A stretch of DNA of 10,813 nt from an uncultured Bacteroidota bacterium (GCA_903837025.1 CAILTC010000569.1:1-10813), one strand, 5' to 3'; shown: positions 1 through 7,833, counted from the first letter of the stretch. The notes: generated by a model not told the origin, from the letters alone. Program-made: numbers and translations.

Positions 1-138
1 CCAACAAGTGAAAATATGGTAGTCGATTTCTCTAAAAGAATCATCAGTAGATTACCCGAAAATATTGGCCTTTTTTCTTTAAAATTACAAGAAACTGAAT
101 CTTCCTTTGCCGAATGGTTTGCAAGCGATAATTTGTAA
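1..138 (+). CDS. 6-pyruvoyl-tetrahydropterin synthase / QueD family protein, 3' end only
   Basis: Frame 1 is open from the first base to a TAA at 136-138 and gives the last 45 residues of a protein. Two landmarks of the 6-pyruvoyl-tetrahydropterin synthase / 6-carboxy-tetrahydropterin synthase family are visible: the PTSEN motif at the very start (family pattern PT-x-EN) and an ETES stretch near the end (fragment residues 31-34), where the family has its conserved C-terminal pterin-binding glutamate. The family converts dihydroneopterin triphosphate into 6-carboxy-tetrahydropterin (queuosine/preQ1 pathway) or 6-pyruvoyl-tetrahydropterin, in the cytoplasm. The zinc-binding histidines lie upstream of the window, so I cannot tell QueD from a PTPS-type enzyme. 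The next gene, lpxH, follows 23 nt later on the same strand with no visible promoter, so the two are probably cotranscribed. Confidence 0.8.
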   Translation, partial: PTSENMVVDFSKRIISRLPENIGLFSLKLQETESSFAEWFASDNL

Positions 139-161
139 TTCAAAAAACCAACTTTAGCTTT

Positions 162-914
162 ATGCAAATCACGCCCAACAAAAAAATATATTTCGCCTCC
201 GATCAGCATTTTGGCGCACCAACTCCTGAATTAAGTTTACCAAGAGAAAAGAAATTTGTCGCTTGGCTTGACGAAGTCAAAGGAGATGCAGAAGCTATTT
301 TTTTATTAGGCGATTTATTCGATTTTTGGTTCGAATATAAAACGGTAGTTCCAAAAGGTTTTGTGCGCGTTCTTGGCAAATTAGCCGAGATTCGCGACAG
401 TGGAATTCCGATTTATTTCTTCGTAGGCAATCATGATTTATGGATGAATGACTATTTCGAAAAAGAATTGAATATCCCTATTTATCGCGATAATCAAGAA
501 TTTACTTTCAACGGAAAAACCTTCTTAATTGGCCACGGAGACGGAAAAGGGCCTGGCGACAAAGGCTACAAACGAATGAAGAAGGTATTCACAAATCCGT
601 TTTCGAAAGGACTGTTTCGATGGCTTCACCCCGACATTGGCGTATCGTTAGGACATTACCTTTCGGTAAAAAACAAATTGATTTCGGGCGATGAAGATGT
701 AAAATTCCTTGGTGAAGAAAACGAATGGCTCATTCTTTATGCTAAAAGAAAACTAGAAACCAAACATTACAATTACCTTGTTTTTGGTCACCGCCATTTG
801 CCAATGATTTATCCTGTTGGCGAAAATTCCCAGTATGTAAACCTTGGCGATTGGATTGGTTATTTTACGTATGGTGTTTTTGATGGCGAGAATTTCGAAT
901 TGAAGAAGTATTAA
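162..914 (+). CDS. lpxH: UDP-2,3-diacylglucosamine diphosphatase (LpxH), lipid A biosynthesis
   Basis: This 250-residue protein is a calcineurin-like metallophosphoesterase of the LpxH type. LpxH hydrolyses UDP-2,3-diacylglucosamine to lipid X and UMP at the cytoplasmic face of the inner membrane, the fourth step of lipid A synthesis, using a di-metal (usually Mn) site. All expected motifs are present in order: SDQHFG (13-18), GDLFDFW (50-56), GNHD (89-92), GHGD (124-127) and GHRH (209-212). The length fits the family. The ATG at 162 places the first metal motif about 13 residues in, as is normal. The gene follows the pterin synthase gene by 23 nt, and no TAnnTTTG box lies between them, so it is probably expressed from an upstream promoter. 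Its stop codon lies 4 nt from the stop of the convergent MFS gene. Confidence 0.93.
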   Translation: MQITPNKKIYFASDQHFGAPTPELSLPREKKFVAWLDEVKGDAEAIFLLGDLFDFWFEYKTVVPKGFVRVLGKLAEIRDSGIPIYFFVGNHDLWMNDYFEKELNIPIYRDNQEFTFNGKTFLIGHGDGKGPGDKGYKRMKKVFTNPFSKGLFRWLHPDIGVSLGHYLSVKNKLISGDEDVKFLGEENEWLILYAKRKLETKHYNYLVFGHRHLPMIYPVGENSQYVNLGDWIGYFTYGVFDGENFELKKY

Positions 915-918
915 TTTA

Positions 919-2184
919 CTATGAATTTTCGTGTTCGTCCAAGTCTTTTTGCAAGTCCAAATTTCTAAAAGATGGCAATTTAATTCCTGTAAAAACTACG
1001 ATTAACAGGGTCATGCTTCCGCCAAAAACAACTGCGGTAACCGTTCCCATTAATTTTGCAGTTAATCCGCTTTCAAAAGCGCCCAACTCATTTGACGAAC
1101 CTACAAAAATAGAATTCACAGCGGCAACACGACCTCGCATGTGATCGGGAGTTTTCAATTGCAAAATCGTCTGACGTATCACTACCGAAATTCCATCAGC
1201 TACTCCGCTAAAAAACAAGGCCAATACCGATAACCAAAACCAAGAGGAAAGTCCAAAAACAATGATGCAAACACCAAAAGCAAAAATAGCGCCCAACAAA
1301 TTGACACCTGCCTTTTTATAAAAAGGAAGATGCGCCGAAACAAACATAGTCAACATAGAACCTACCGCTGGCGCTGCTCGTAAAACCCCAAAACCTTCAG
1401 GTCCAACCTTTAGAATATCTTGAGCAAAAATAGGCAAAAGCGCCACCGCCCCACCAAAAAGTACCGCAACCATATCGAGTGTTAACGCACCTAAAACAGA
1501 TTTATTCGTGTATACAAACTTTACACCTTCCTTTAAACTTTCCATAATAGGTTCTCCAATTTTTGGGTTCAAAATGGGCTTGGCTCCTATTTGCGTCAAT
1601 GTCATCAACGATAAAACAGAACAGGCAAAAACAAGACACATCGACCAATGAACACCAATTAAAGTTATAGAAAATCCCGCCACCGAAGGCCCTAAAACAG
1701 CACCAATTTGCCATACAGAACTACTCCAAGTGGCAGCGTTAGGATATACTTTTTTCGGAACGATTAATGACAAAAGGGAGAAGATGGTTGGCCCGAGAAA
1801 AGAACGAACTAATCCGCCTAGAAAAACCAGAAAATAAATACCATAGAGAATTTTATTGGTTGCAACACCGCTGGCGATTCGGGGCCAAGTCAATAAAAAC
1901 AAACCAAAACTAATAACCGAAAAAGCCAAAATACATTTCAACAGCATTCCTTTTTTTTCTTTTTGATCCACAATATGTCCGGCGAACAACGCCATTGCAA
2001 TGGCTGGGATGACTTCCATTAATCCGATGATTCCTAAAGAAAGTGGATTTTTGGTTAGACTATAAACCTGCCATTCTATGATAATAAATTGCATCGACCA
2101 AGCAAAAACCATGGCAAATCGCAACAACAAAAACGTATTAAATTCTCTATAACGCAAGGCTGCGTAAGGATCTTTTTTCTTCAT
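919..2184 (-). CDS. MFS transporter, EntS/DHA3-like efflux family
   Basis: This 421-residue polytopic membrane protein has about 12 hydrophobic segments, the usual size for the major facilitator superfamily. After a short basic N-terminus (MKKKDPY) the first helices run from about residue 15 to 70. The loop at about 69-79 (GHIVDQKEKKG) is the basic loop 2-3 signature. The segment MRGRVAAVNS (349-358) followed by a GSSNELGAF stretch is typical of the MFS_3 / EntS-like exporters. The substrate cannot be read from sequence; relatives export siderophores, drugs or metabolites. I chose the ATG at 2184. An in-frame ATG at 2247 would add 21 polar residues and overlap recJ by 49 nt, while 2184 begins 14 nt after the recJ stop and leaves a normal N-terminus. 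The gene is probably cotranscribed with recJ. It stops at a TAG facing lpxH with 4 nt between the stops. Confidence 0.85.
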   Translation of the reverse strand: MKKKDPYAALRYREFNTFLLLRFAMVFAWSMQFIIIEWQVYSLTKNPLSLGIIGLMEVIPAIAMALFAGHIVDQKEKKGMLLKCILAFSVISFGLFLLTWPRIASGVATNKILYGIYFLVFLGGLVRSFLGPTIFSLLSLIVPKKVYPNAATWSSSVWQIGAVLGPSVAGFSITLIGVHWSMCLVFACSVLSLMTLTQIGAKPILNPKIGEPIMESLKEGVKFVYTNKSVLGALTLDMVAVLFGGAVALLPIFAQDILKVGPEGFGVLRAAPAVGSMLTMFVSAHLPFYKKAGVNLLGAIFAFGVCIIVFGLSSWFWLSVLALFFSGVADGISVVIRQTILQLKTPDHMRGRVAAVNSIFVGSSNELGAFESGLTAKLMGTVTAVVFGGSMTLLIVVFTGIKLPSFRNLDLQKDLDEHENS

Positions 2185-2198
2185 TATAACAGTAAAAT

Positions 2199-3887
2199 TT
2201 ATTTGATGTCTTTTAATCTTAGTTGGATGGAAACTTTTCCGTTCCATTCATTTTCATCGATGCAATATACTGCTTCGAATGGTTTTTTATGCGTTGTAAC
2301 CTCCATTTTATTTCCTAATCCAAAGCCAATTGCTGGAATTCCCTCGGAATTATTTTGCCTAACAAATAATTTTAAATGTTCCTCGTCGCCACCCATTTTT
2401 TTGGCGTAACCCGTGTCTTTCACGTTTTTTGTCAAAAAAATTGGTGTCATATTTAGTGGACCAAAAGGCTCGAATTGTTTCAAAATCCGAATCAATTTTG
2501 GTGTAATATCCTCAAAATTGATCTCGGCATCTATCGAAATTTCGGGAGTTAACGAATCAGGATGAATGGTTTCTTCGACTACTTTTTCGAAAGCATTTTT
2601 GAATAGTTGATAATTCTCTTCCAATAAAGTCATTCCTGCGGCATACATGTGTCCTCCAAATTGCTCCAAATGTTCCGAACAGGCTTCCAAGGCATTATAC
2701 ACATCGAAATCTTTTACAGAACGTGCCGAAGCAGCATATTTATCACCACTTTTTGTAAAAACCAATGTCGGACGATAATAGTTTTCAATCAGTCGTGAAG
2801 CTACGATTCCGATAACGCCTTTGTGCCAATCTTCTTGAAAAACGACCGTTGTAAAACGTTCTTTTTCATCATTTACTATAATTTGCGCAAGGGCCTCTTT
2901 GGTAATTTGTTTGTCTAAATCTTTCCGTTCCGAATTATAGGCTTCAATTTCGGAAGCGAATTGTTGCGCTTGCTCAAAATCGAATTCCGATAATAATGCT
3001 ACAGCATGATTGCCATGTTTGATTCGTCCTGCGGCATTTATTCTTGGCGCAATGATAAAAACAACATCGGTAATATCTAAAGTTTGTTTTTTTACTTGAT
3101 GAACCAAAGCCTTGATTCCTGGCCTAGGATCAGCATTAATCACTTGCAAACCAAAATAAGCCAAAACCCTGTTTTCACCCGTCATCGGAACAATATCGGC
3201 GGCAATTGCAGTGGCAACCAAATCTAAATACGAAGTCAAATCTTCGATGGTTTGATTTCGGTTTTGGCCCAAAGCCTGAATCAATTTGAAACCAATTCCG
3301 CAACCGCATAACTCATCATAAGGATAATTGCAATCTTCCCGTTTGGGATCTAAAACAGCCACGGCTTCGGGCAAGAATTCACCCGGTCGGTGGTGATCAC
3401 AAATGATAAAATCAATATTTCGCTCTTTGGCGTAAGCCACATGATCGATCGATTTTATACCACAATCCAAGGCAATTATCAACGAAAAATCATTGTCTTC
3501 CGCAAAGTCAATTCCTTTAAAAGAAACGCCATAACCTTCGGCATACCGATCCGGAATATAAGTAGCAACGTTGGAATAATACGTTTTCAAATACGAAGAG
3601 ACCAAGGAAACAGCGGTAGTGCCGTCAACATCATAATCCCCAAAAACGAGAATATTTTCGTTATTTTCAATTGCCCTTTCGATACGTTCCACCGCTTTAT
3701 CCATGTCTTTCATCAAAAACGGATTATGCAAATCGGACAAAGTGGGACGGAAAAATTGGCGCGCTTCTTCGAAAGTTTCGATGCCTCGTTGCACCAGAAG
3801 TGTTGCCACAAAATTTTCTACATTCAAAGCCTCAGCAAGATGTTTTACCTTTTCTTCCGAAGGTTTTGATTTGATAGTCCAGCGCAT
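2199..3887 (-). CDS. recJ: Single-stranded-DNA-specific exonuclease RecJ
   Basis: This 562-residue protein has the full RecJ layout. RecJ degrades single-stranded DNA 5' to 3' in recombination (RecFOR pathway), base-excision and mismatch repair, in the cytoplasm. The DHH catalytic domain shows GDYDVDGT (83-90), LDCG (140-143), CDHH (163-166) and a VATAIAADIVPM stretch (224-235) that carries the next metal Asp. A PRINAAGRI motif follows at 281-289. The DHHA1 domain has the GGHMYAAGM motif at 411-419, and the last roughly 110 residues match the position of the OB-fold domain. The length is close to the usual 560-580. The ATG at 3887 gives the typical MRWTIK start. A perfect TAnnTTTG box lies about 50 nt upstream on this strand. 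The MFS gene follows after 14 nt. I see no damage to any catalytic residue. Confidence 0.96.
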   Translation of the reverse strand: MRWTIKSKPSEEKVKHLAEALNVENFVATLLVQRGIETFEEARQFFRPTLSDLHNPFLMKDMDKAVERIERAIENNENILVFGDYDVDGTTAVSLVSSYLKTYYSNVATYIPDRYAEGYGVSFKGIDFAEDNDFSLIIALDCGIKSIDHVAYAKERNIDFIICDHHRPGEFLPEAVAVLDPKREDCNYPYDELCGCGIGFKLIQALGQNRNQTIEDLTSYLDLVATAIAADIVPMTGENRVLAYFGLQVINADPRPGIKALVHQVKKQTLDITDVVFIIAPRINAAGRIKHGNHAVALLSEFDFEQAQQFASEIEAYNSERKDLDKQITKEALAQIIVNDEKERFTTVVFQEDWHKGVIGIVASRLIENYYRPTLVFTKSGDKYAASARSVKDFDVYNALEACSEHLEQFGGHMYAAGMTLLEENYQLFKNAFEKVVEETIHPDSLTPEISIDAEINFEDITPKLIRILKQFEPFGPLNMTPIFLTKNVKDTGYAKKMGGDEEHLKLFVRQNNSEGIPAIGFGLGNKMEVTTHKKPFEAVYCIDENEWNGKVSIQLRLKDIK

Positions 3888-3936
3888 AATTGATTTACGA
3901 ATTTAGAATTACAAATTCTGATTTTGTGTGATTGAA

Positions 3937-3944
3937 CAAATTTA
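3937..3944 (-). promoter_or_regulatory. Putative recJ promoter, -7 element
   Basis: Read on the minus strand this is TAAATTTG, a perfect match to the Bacteroidota -7 consensus TAnnTTTG. A TTG lies at 3961-3959 on the same strand, but the 14-nt gap is shorter than the usual 17-23, so the -33 element is weak. It predicts transcription starting near 3930 and a leader of roughly 43 nt before the recJ ATG. The 179-nt divergent gap 3888-4066 contains this box, the adeC box and an imperfect AT-rich dyad at 3899-3919, and nothing else I can name. Confidence 0.5.
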
Positions 3945-4028
3945 GTTTAAAATAGGTACAAAAAGGTAAACCATAAAATATGTTTTAAAATATTTGGAAA
4001 GGCCTTAAAAATAAACGCAAAATCGCAG

Positions 4029-4036
4029 TACTTTTG
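4029..4036 (+). promoter_or_regulatory. Putative adenine deaminase promoter, -7 element
   Basis: TACTTTTG matches TAnnTTTG exactly. A TTA at 4005-4007, 21 nt upstream, is the best -33 candidate, one base off TTG. Transcription would start near 4042, giving a leader of about 25 nt before the ATG at 4067. Because the box includes the in-frame TTG at 4034, it argues strongly against that codon as the translation start. Confidence 0.55.
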
Positions 4037-4066
4037 AGTTCTATTTCATTTTTAAAATCAAACAAA

Positions 4067-5719
4067 ATGCAAATTCAAGGACAAATCGTCGATATTCAAA
4101 ACAAACGAATTTACGCTGGTGAAATCACTGTCGAAAACGGAAAAATCATTTCGATAATCGAGAAAATTAACGAGGTGAAAAGCTATATTCTACCTGGATT
4201 TATCGATGCGCACATTCATATCGAAAGTTCGATGCTCGTTCCTTCCGAATTTGCAAAAATTGCAGTGCTTCACGGAACAGTCGGCACAATTTCTGATCCG
4301 CATGAAATTGCCAATGTTCTGGGAAAAGAAGGCGTTTATTATATGATTGAGAACAGCAAAAAAGTGCCGTTGAAATTCCATTTTGGAGCTCCTTCTTGCG
4401 TTCCTGCAACGACTTTCGAGAGTGCTGGTGCCACCATCAATTCAGAAGGAATCAAGGAATTAATGGCTTCACCTGACATCTATTATTTGGCAGAAATGAT
4501 GAATTATCCCGGCGTTTTATTCGATGATGATGAAGTTTTAAAGAAAATTCATTGGGCAAAACATTTCGAAAAACCCGTTGATGGTCATGCGCCAGGATTG
4601 CGAGGTGAATCCGTTAGAAAATATATTTCGGCAGGAATTACAACCGACCACGAATGCTTTACTTTTGAAGAAGCCGAAGAGAAATTAGCCCTCGGAATGA
4701 AAGTGCTTATTCGCGAAGGAAGTGCCGCCAAAAACTTCGAAGCATTAATCGATTTACTTCCTGAAAATTACGAAAACATGATGTTTTGTTCGGACGATAA
4801 ACATCCAGACGACTTGATTTTGGGGCACATTAATTTGCTTTGCGCTCGGGCTGTCGCCAAAGGGGTTGACGTTTTCAAAGTCTTGCAAGTCGCTTGCGTG
4901 AATCCTGTACATCATTACAAAATGAATGTGGGTTTATTGAAAGAAAATGACGCTGCCGATTTTATCGTGGTCGAAGATTTAGCCGATTTCAAAGTGTTGC
5001 AAACCTATATCAATGGCGAATTAGTTGCTAAAAATGGAGAATCTTTTGTGGCAACTGTTCCGTTTGAAACACCCAATAATTTTAATATTACTTCTAAAGA
5101 AATTAGTGATTTTTCAGTTTCGGGTTCGGGTTCAAAAATTCGAGTAATCGAAGCCTTGGAAGGACAATTGATTACGAATGAAATGCATCATAAACCGCTA
5201 ATTATTGATGGAAAAATAGTTTCAGATACAGAAAATGATATCTTGAAAATGGCGGTGGTCAATCGGTATCAAAACACAACCCGAGGCGGAGCCGAACTGA
5301 GCGAAGCTAAACCCGCCATTGCTTTTATCAAAAACTTTGGATTAAAAAAAGGAGCAATCGCCAGTTCGGTGGCCCACGATTGTCATAATATTGTTGTCGT
5401 AGGAACTTCGGATGCCGAAATTTGCCAGGCCGTCAATTTGATTATTAAAAATAGAGGTGGAATTTGCGCCGTCAATGGATCTTCAACTAAAATATTGCCT
5501 TTACCAGTTGCTGGGATTATGAGCGACAAAAACGCTTGGGAAACGGGGAAATTATACCAAGAAATTGATGCAATGGCAAAGGAATTAGGCAGCAGTTTGA
5601 AAGCTCCTTTTATGACGCTTTCGTTTATGGCTTTACTCGTTATCCCCGATTTGAAGTTATCCGACAAAGGATTATTTAGCGGAAATACTTTTTCGTTTGT
5701 GGATTTAGAAATAGAATAA
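4067..5719 (+). CDS. ade: Adenine deaminase
   Basis: This 550-residue enzyme of the amidohydrolase superfamily hydrolyses adenine to hypoxanthine and ammonia, feeding purine salvage in the cytoplasm with a binuclear (Fe/Mn) site. The metal and active-site motifs are in place: DAHIHIESS (47-55), SDPHEIANV (76-84), a HAPG motif (174-177), TDHE (193-196) and CSDDKHPDD (241-249). The C-terminal family domain (about 370-550) includes the NRGG stretch before residue 480. The length matches bacterial adenine deaminases of about 540-600 residues. I placed the start at ATG 4067, which gives [10 protein letters not shown], a normal first strand of the composite beta-domain. The frame stays open to a TTG at 4034, but that codon lies in the predicted promoter box. 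The gene is monocistronic and ends just before a strong hairpin terminator. Its function is separate from that of the divergent recJ. Confidence 0.95.
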   Translation: MQIQGQIVDIQNKRIYAGEITVENGKIISIIEKINEVKSYILPGFIDAHIHIESSMLVPSEFAKIAVLHGTVGTISDPHEIANVLGKEGVYYMIENSKKVPLKFHFGAPSCVPATTFESAGATINSEGIKELMASPDIYYLAEMMNYPGVLFDDDEVLKKIHWAKHFEKPVDGHAPGLRGESVRKYISAGITTDHECFTFEEAEEKLALGMKVLIREGSAAKNFEALIDLLPENYENMMFCSDDKHPDDLILGHINLLCARAVAKGVDVFKVLQVACVNPVHHYKMNVGLLKENDAADFIVVEDLADFKVLQTYINGELVAKNGESFVATVPFETPNNFNITSKEISDFSVSGSGSKIRVIEALEGQLITNEMHHKPLIIDGKIVSDTENDILKMAVVNRYQNTTRGGAELSEAKPAIAFIKNFGLKKGAIASSVAHDCHNIVVVGTSDAEICQAVNLIIKNRGGICAVNGSSTKILPLPVAGIMSDKNAWETGKLYQEIDAMAKELGSSLKAPFMTLSFMALLVIPDLKLSDKGLFSGNTFSFVDLEIE

Positions 5720-5738
5720 CAATTTAATTTCTCCAAAA

Positions 5739-5819
5739 CTTATATCACCTTAAATGCCTTATATGGTAAAATATTTTGAACCATATAAGGCATTTAAGGT
5801 CATATAAGAAAATTTTTTT
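5739..5819. terminator. Long AT-rich hairpin terminator between convergent genes, built of repeated heptamers
   Basis: Arms 5739-5767 and 5780-5808 are 29 nt each and pair at 28 of 29 positions (the single mismatch is C5746 against C5801), with a 12-nt loop that itself contains the palindrome AAAATATTTT. Seven T residues follow at 5813-5819, so it is a good intrinsic terminator for adenine deaminase on the plus strand. On the minus strand only a short T4 run follows, so termination of the hopJ unit there is plausible but weaker. Each arm holds three copies of a heptamer, CTTATAT, CTTAAAT, CTTATAT, spaced 10 and 9 nt apart. Similar ATATAAG-rich intergenic hairpins are, from memory, common in Flavobacterium genomes, so this may be one copy of a dispersed repeat. 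Confidence 0.85.
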
Positions 5820-5831
5820 GGTCTACAAATC

Positions 5832-6179
5832 TTATTGTTTCAAAGCCAAAGCCTGTCCTTCAAACTGAATTCCGTTCCATCCTAATTTTATAAAATTACG
5901 TATGTTTTGATGGTTGGTTCCTTCTGGATCACTTAAAACTTCCTCAAAATAATACGCTCCAAAACAAGCTAAGGTTTCGGCTTGTGATAGGTTTTGCAAT
6001 TGAGCAAAAGCAAATAATTTGCAAGAACCAGAGTTTTCTCCTGCGGCATTGTGTTGGGTTCCATTATCGAAAGTCGTTGGTGTAAAATCGTAATTTTCTT
6101 CAATTACAGCAATAGTTTCTGCGAATGAAATTGAGTTTGGGGTTTGTTTTAGTTTTTCTAAAAAAGAGGTAATGCTCAT
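5832..6179 (-). CDS. HopJ-type III effector family small protein (function unknown)
   Basis: This 115-residue protein matches the HopJ family (Pfam PF08888 by recognition). The family hallmarks I see are FTPTTFDNG (31-39), the N-A-A-G-E-N-S-G-S segment around 44-52, the ALACFGxYY-like stretch as TLACFGAYYFEEVL, then DPEGTNHQNIR and a C-terminal LGWNGIQFEG. The name comes from a Pseudomonas syringae effector screen, but the family is widespread in free-living bacteria without type III secretion, and nothing here suggests secretion: there is no signal peptide and no secretion gene nearby. It is probably a small cytoplasmic protein of unknown role. It starts 11 nt after the rsmI stop on the same strand and is almost certainly the last gene of that unit. 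The ATG at 6179 gives MSITSFLEKL, a usual N-terminus. Confidence 0.85.
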   Translation of the reverse strand: MSITSFLEKLKQTPNSISFAETIAVIEENYDFTPTTFDNGTQHNAAGENSGSCKLFAFAQLQNLSQAETLACFGAYYFEEVLSDPEGTNHQNIRNFIKLGWNGIQFEGQALALKQ

Positions 6180-6190
6180 TAGGTATTTTA

Positions 6191-6892
6191 TTATTCGGGT
6201 TGTTTTTTATTTTCTTTCACTGTTATTTTCCCACCAACGACCACCACAATTTCTCCTTTTGGGGGTTTGTTTTCGAAATGCGTCAAGACTTCGCGCACCG
6301 TTCCTCGAACATTTTCTTCATGAAGTTTTGATAATTCTCGAGAAACACAAATTTGTCGGTCTTCGCCAAAAAAGGTAATGAATTCGGCCAATGTTTTTAC
6401 CAATTTATGCGGTGAAACATATAAAATCATGGTTCGAGTTTCTTCGGCCAGCGCTAAATATCGAGTTTGTCTTCCTTTTTTGTCGGGCAAAAAACCTTCG
6501 AAAATAAATTTGTCATTGGGCAAACCGCTATTGACCAAAGCCGGTACAAAAGCAGTTGCGCCAGGCAAACATTCTACATCAATTTTGTTTTCGACACAAG
6601 CACGAGTGAGCAAAAATCCAGGATCTGAAATCGCTGGCGTTCCCGCATCCGAAATCAAGGCGATGGTTTCTCCTGCTTGCAAACGAGTGATTAAATTCTC
6701 GACCGTTTTGTGTTCGTTGTGCATGTGATGGCTGTGCATGTGCGTGCCAATCTCAAAATGTTTTAATAGTTTTCCGCTCGTTCGGGTGTCTTCCGCTAGA
6801 ATCAAATCGACTTCTTTCAGAATCCGAATCGCTCTAAAAGTCATGTCTTCAAGGTTGCCAATTGGCGTTGGAACAATATATAATTTACCCAT
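6191..6892 (-). CDS. rsmI: 16S rRNA (cytidine(1402)-2'-O)-methyltransferase RsmI
   Basis: This 233-residue SAM-dependent tetrapyrrole-methylase-fold protein is RsmI, which methylates the 2'-OH of C1402 in the 16S rRNA decoding centre together with the N4-methyltransferase RsmH. Motifs run in order: YIVPTPIGNLEDMT (5-18), AEDTR (33-37), SDAGTPAISDPG (81-92), CLPGATAF (108-115), SRELSKLHEE (184-193) and KGEIVVVVGG (212-221). It is shorter than the E. coli protein of about 286 residues because it ends soon after the core fold, as I recall for other Bacteroidota. The loop at 51-61 is rich in His and Met (HMHSHHMHNEH); the HNEH end is family-like. The start ATG directly abuts the stop of the upstream gene (TAAATG), which implies translational coupling. 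Confidence 0.95.
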   Translation of the reverse strand: MGKLYIVPTPIGNLEDMTFRAIRILKEVDLILAEDTRTSGKLLKHFEIGTHMHSHHMHNEHKTVENLITRLQAGETIALISDAGTPAISDPGFLLTRACVENKIDVECLPGATAFVPALVNSGLPNDKFIFEGFLPDKKGRQTRYLALAEETRTMILYVSPHKLVKTLAEFITFFGEDRQICVSRELSKLHEENVRGTVREVLTHFENKPPKGEIVVVVGGKITVKENKKQPE

Positions 6893-7777
6893 TTATGCGA
6901 ATTTTTTTTCGATGATAGCCATAAATCGTAGAGAATAATCTTCCTTCCCATCCCAATTATTATAATCCGGTTTTACCATATCTTCGATAAAATCATGAGC
7001 TTCCTCAAAACTATCATAAGTAATTAATTGATTCAAAACACGGTTGTAATCTTCTTCGCTATTGCCAAAAAGGTTTTTTACAAAAGCAATTCGATCATTC
7101 AAATCGATGCTGATTCCTTTTGAAACTTTCTCGTTCAAAGAAACTTTTTTGGTTTCAATATCTTTCGGATTTAATTCTAATTCAGCAAGAAGTCGTTTTT
7201 CTTGGTCATGAATCGCTTCTTCTTTTGGAATATCAAAAGCAATTACGGGCGGAATTACTTCGCTTTGATCCAATTTTACAAACGTTGTTTCGGTATAATC
7301 ACCGCCTAATAAATCCATAAAGGAAATTTGAACTTCTTCCTTTTTGGGAGCTTCCACTTCTTGTTCTTGATCTAATTGAAAAGCGGGCGGAAAAACAGGC
7401 TCTTTTATTTCTTTGGAGGAATCCAAAGGTATTTCTTCCTCTTTTGTTTCCAATTCTACTTCCGAAACTTCTTCTATTGGAACTTCTATTGCAGCTTCTG
7501 GAATCACTATTTCTTCAACAACTTCCTTCTTTAAAGGAATTGATTGGTATTGGGACAAATGATTCTCTTCAAAAAATTGTTTCATTTTTTCTACAATTTC
7601 TGCCTGACCAATAGTTGGTTTTGAACCTCCAAAATGTTCTTCAACAAATTGCAAAATGGTTAATTTCTCATACAATTTCCTTGTTTCATTGCACAATAAA
7701 TTAATATCTGACTTATCTTTAATTTGTAATACTCTATGAGCAATACTCATTAAATCAGCTTCCAATCTTTTTTTCAT
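6893..7777 (-). CDS. Conserved Bacteroidota protein of unknown function, acidic linker
   Basis: I cannot assign a function. The 294-residue product has three visible parts. Residues 1-75 are a predicted helical domain (MKKRLEADLM to about FFEENH). Residues about 80-195 are a low-complexity linker rich in Glu, Val, Ile and Pro with many EE and EV pairs, strongly acidic and probably disordered. Residues about 218-294 form a compact conserved-looking end containing LNDRIAFVKNLF, then DSFEEAHDFIEDMV, and a Trp-containing segment before the final Phe-Ala. From memory, an NDR-F-F-x-x-x-LF segment of this kind recurs at the C-terminus of otherwise uncharacterised Bacteroidetes proteins. No signal peptide or membrane segment is seen, so it should be cytoplasmic. 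It is the first gene of the rsmI-hopJ unit and its stop codon touches the rsmI ATG. Confidence 0.8.
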   Translation of the reverse strand: MKKRLEADLMSIAHRVLQIKDKSDINLLCNETRKLYEKLTILQFVEEHFGGSKPTIGQAEIVEKMKQFFEENHLSQYQSIPLKKEVVEEIVIPEAAIEVPIEEVSEVELETKEEEIPLDSSKEIKEPVFPPAFQLDQEQEVEAPKKEEVQISFMDLLGGDYTETTFVKLDQSEVIPPVIAFDIPKEEAIHDQEKRLLAELELNPKDIETKKVSLNEKVSKGISIDLNDRIAFVKNLFGNSEEDYNRVLNQLITYDSFEEAHDFIEDMVKPDYNNWDGKEDYSLRFMAIIEKKFA

Positions 7778-7817
7778 AACTTTTGAGATTATAGTGAGTA
7801 GGGTGTATCTTTTTTAA

Positions 7818-7825
7818 TATTTTTG
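7818..7825 (+). promoter_or_regulatory. Putative tdk promoter, -7 element
   Basis: TATTTTTG fits TAnnTTTG perfectly but sits in a T-rich run where chance matches are easy. No TTG lies at the proper -33 distance. It would give a start near 7831 and a leader of about 47 nt before the thymidine kinase ATG. Confidence 0.35.
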
Positions 7826-7833
7826 TTTCGTTA

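Noticed and set aside
2185..2247. Upstream in-frame ATG at 2247 extending the MFS gene by 21 residues
   Set aside because: It overlaps recJ by 49 nt and adds a polar, basic stretch not expected before the first membrane helix; ATG 2184 sits 14 nt after the recJ stop.
3390..3869. Open frame of 159 codons on the plus strand inside recJ
   Set aside because: It is antisense to the strongly conserved DHH domain coding region, has no promoter or recognisable domain, and is explained as a shadow of recJ.
3899..3919. AT-rich inverted repeat (AGAATT-ACA-AATTCT) in the recJ leader
   Set aside because: Six-base AT-rich arms with a 3-nt loop; no known riboswitch or operator resemblance, so not listed as a regulatory site.
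5383..5736. Open frame of 117 codons on the minus strand inside adenine deaminase
   Set aside because: Antisense shadow of the conserved C-terminal domain; it also begins within one base group of the hairpin terminator and has no family resemblance.
5832..6179. HopJ annotation read as a secreted type III effector
   Set aside because: The family is common in bacteria without type III secretion and the gene sits in a housekeeping unit with no secretion genes nearby.
6722..6757. His/Met-rich loop in RsmI as a metal-binding insertion
   Set aside because: The stretch occupies a normal loop of the family, which already has an HNEH-like end, and no insertion relative to the family is evident by eye.
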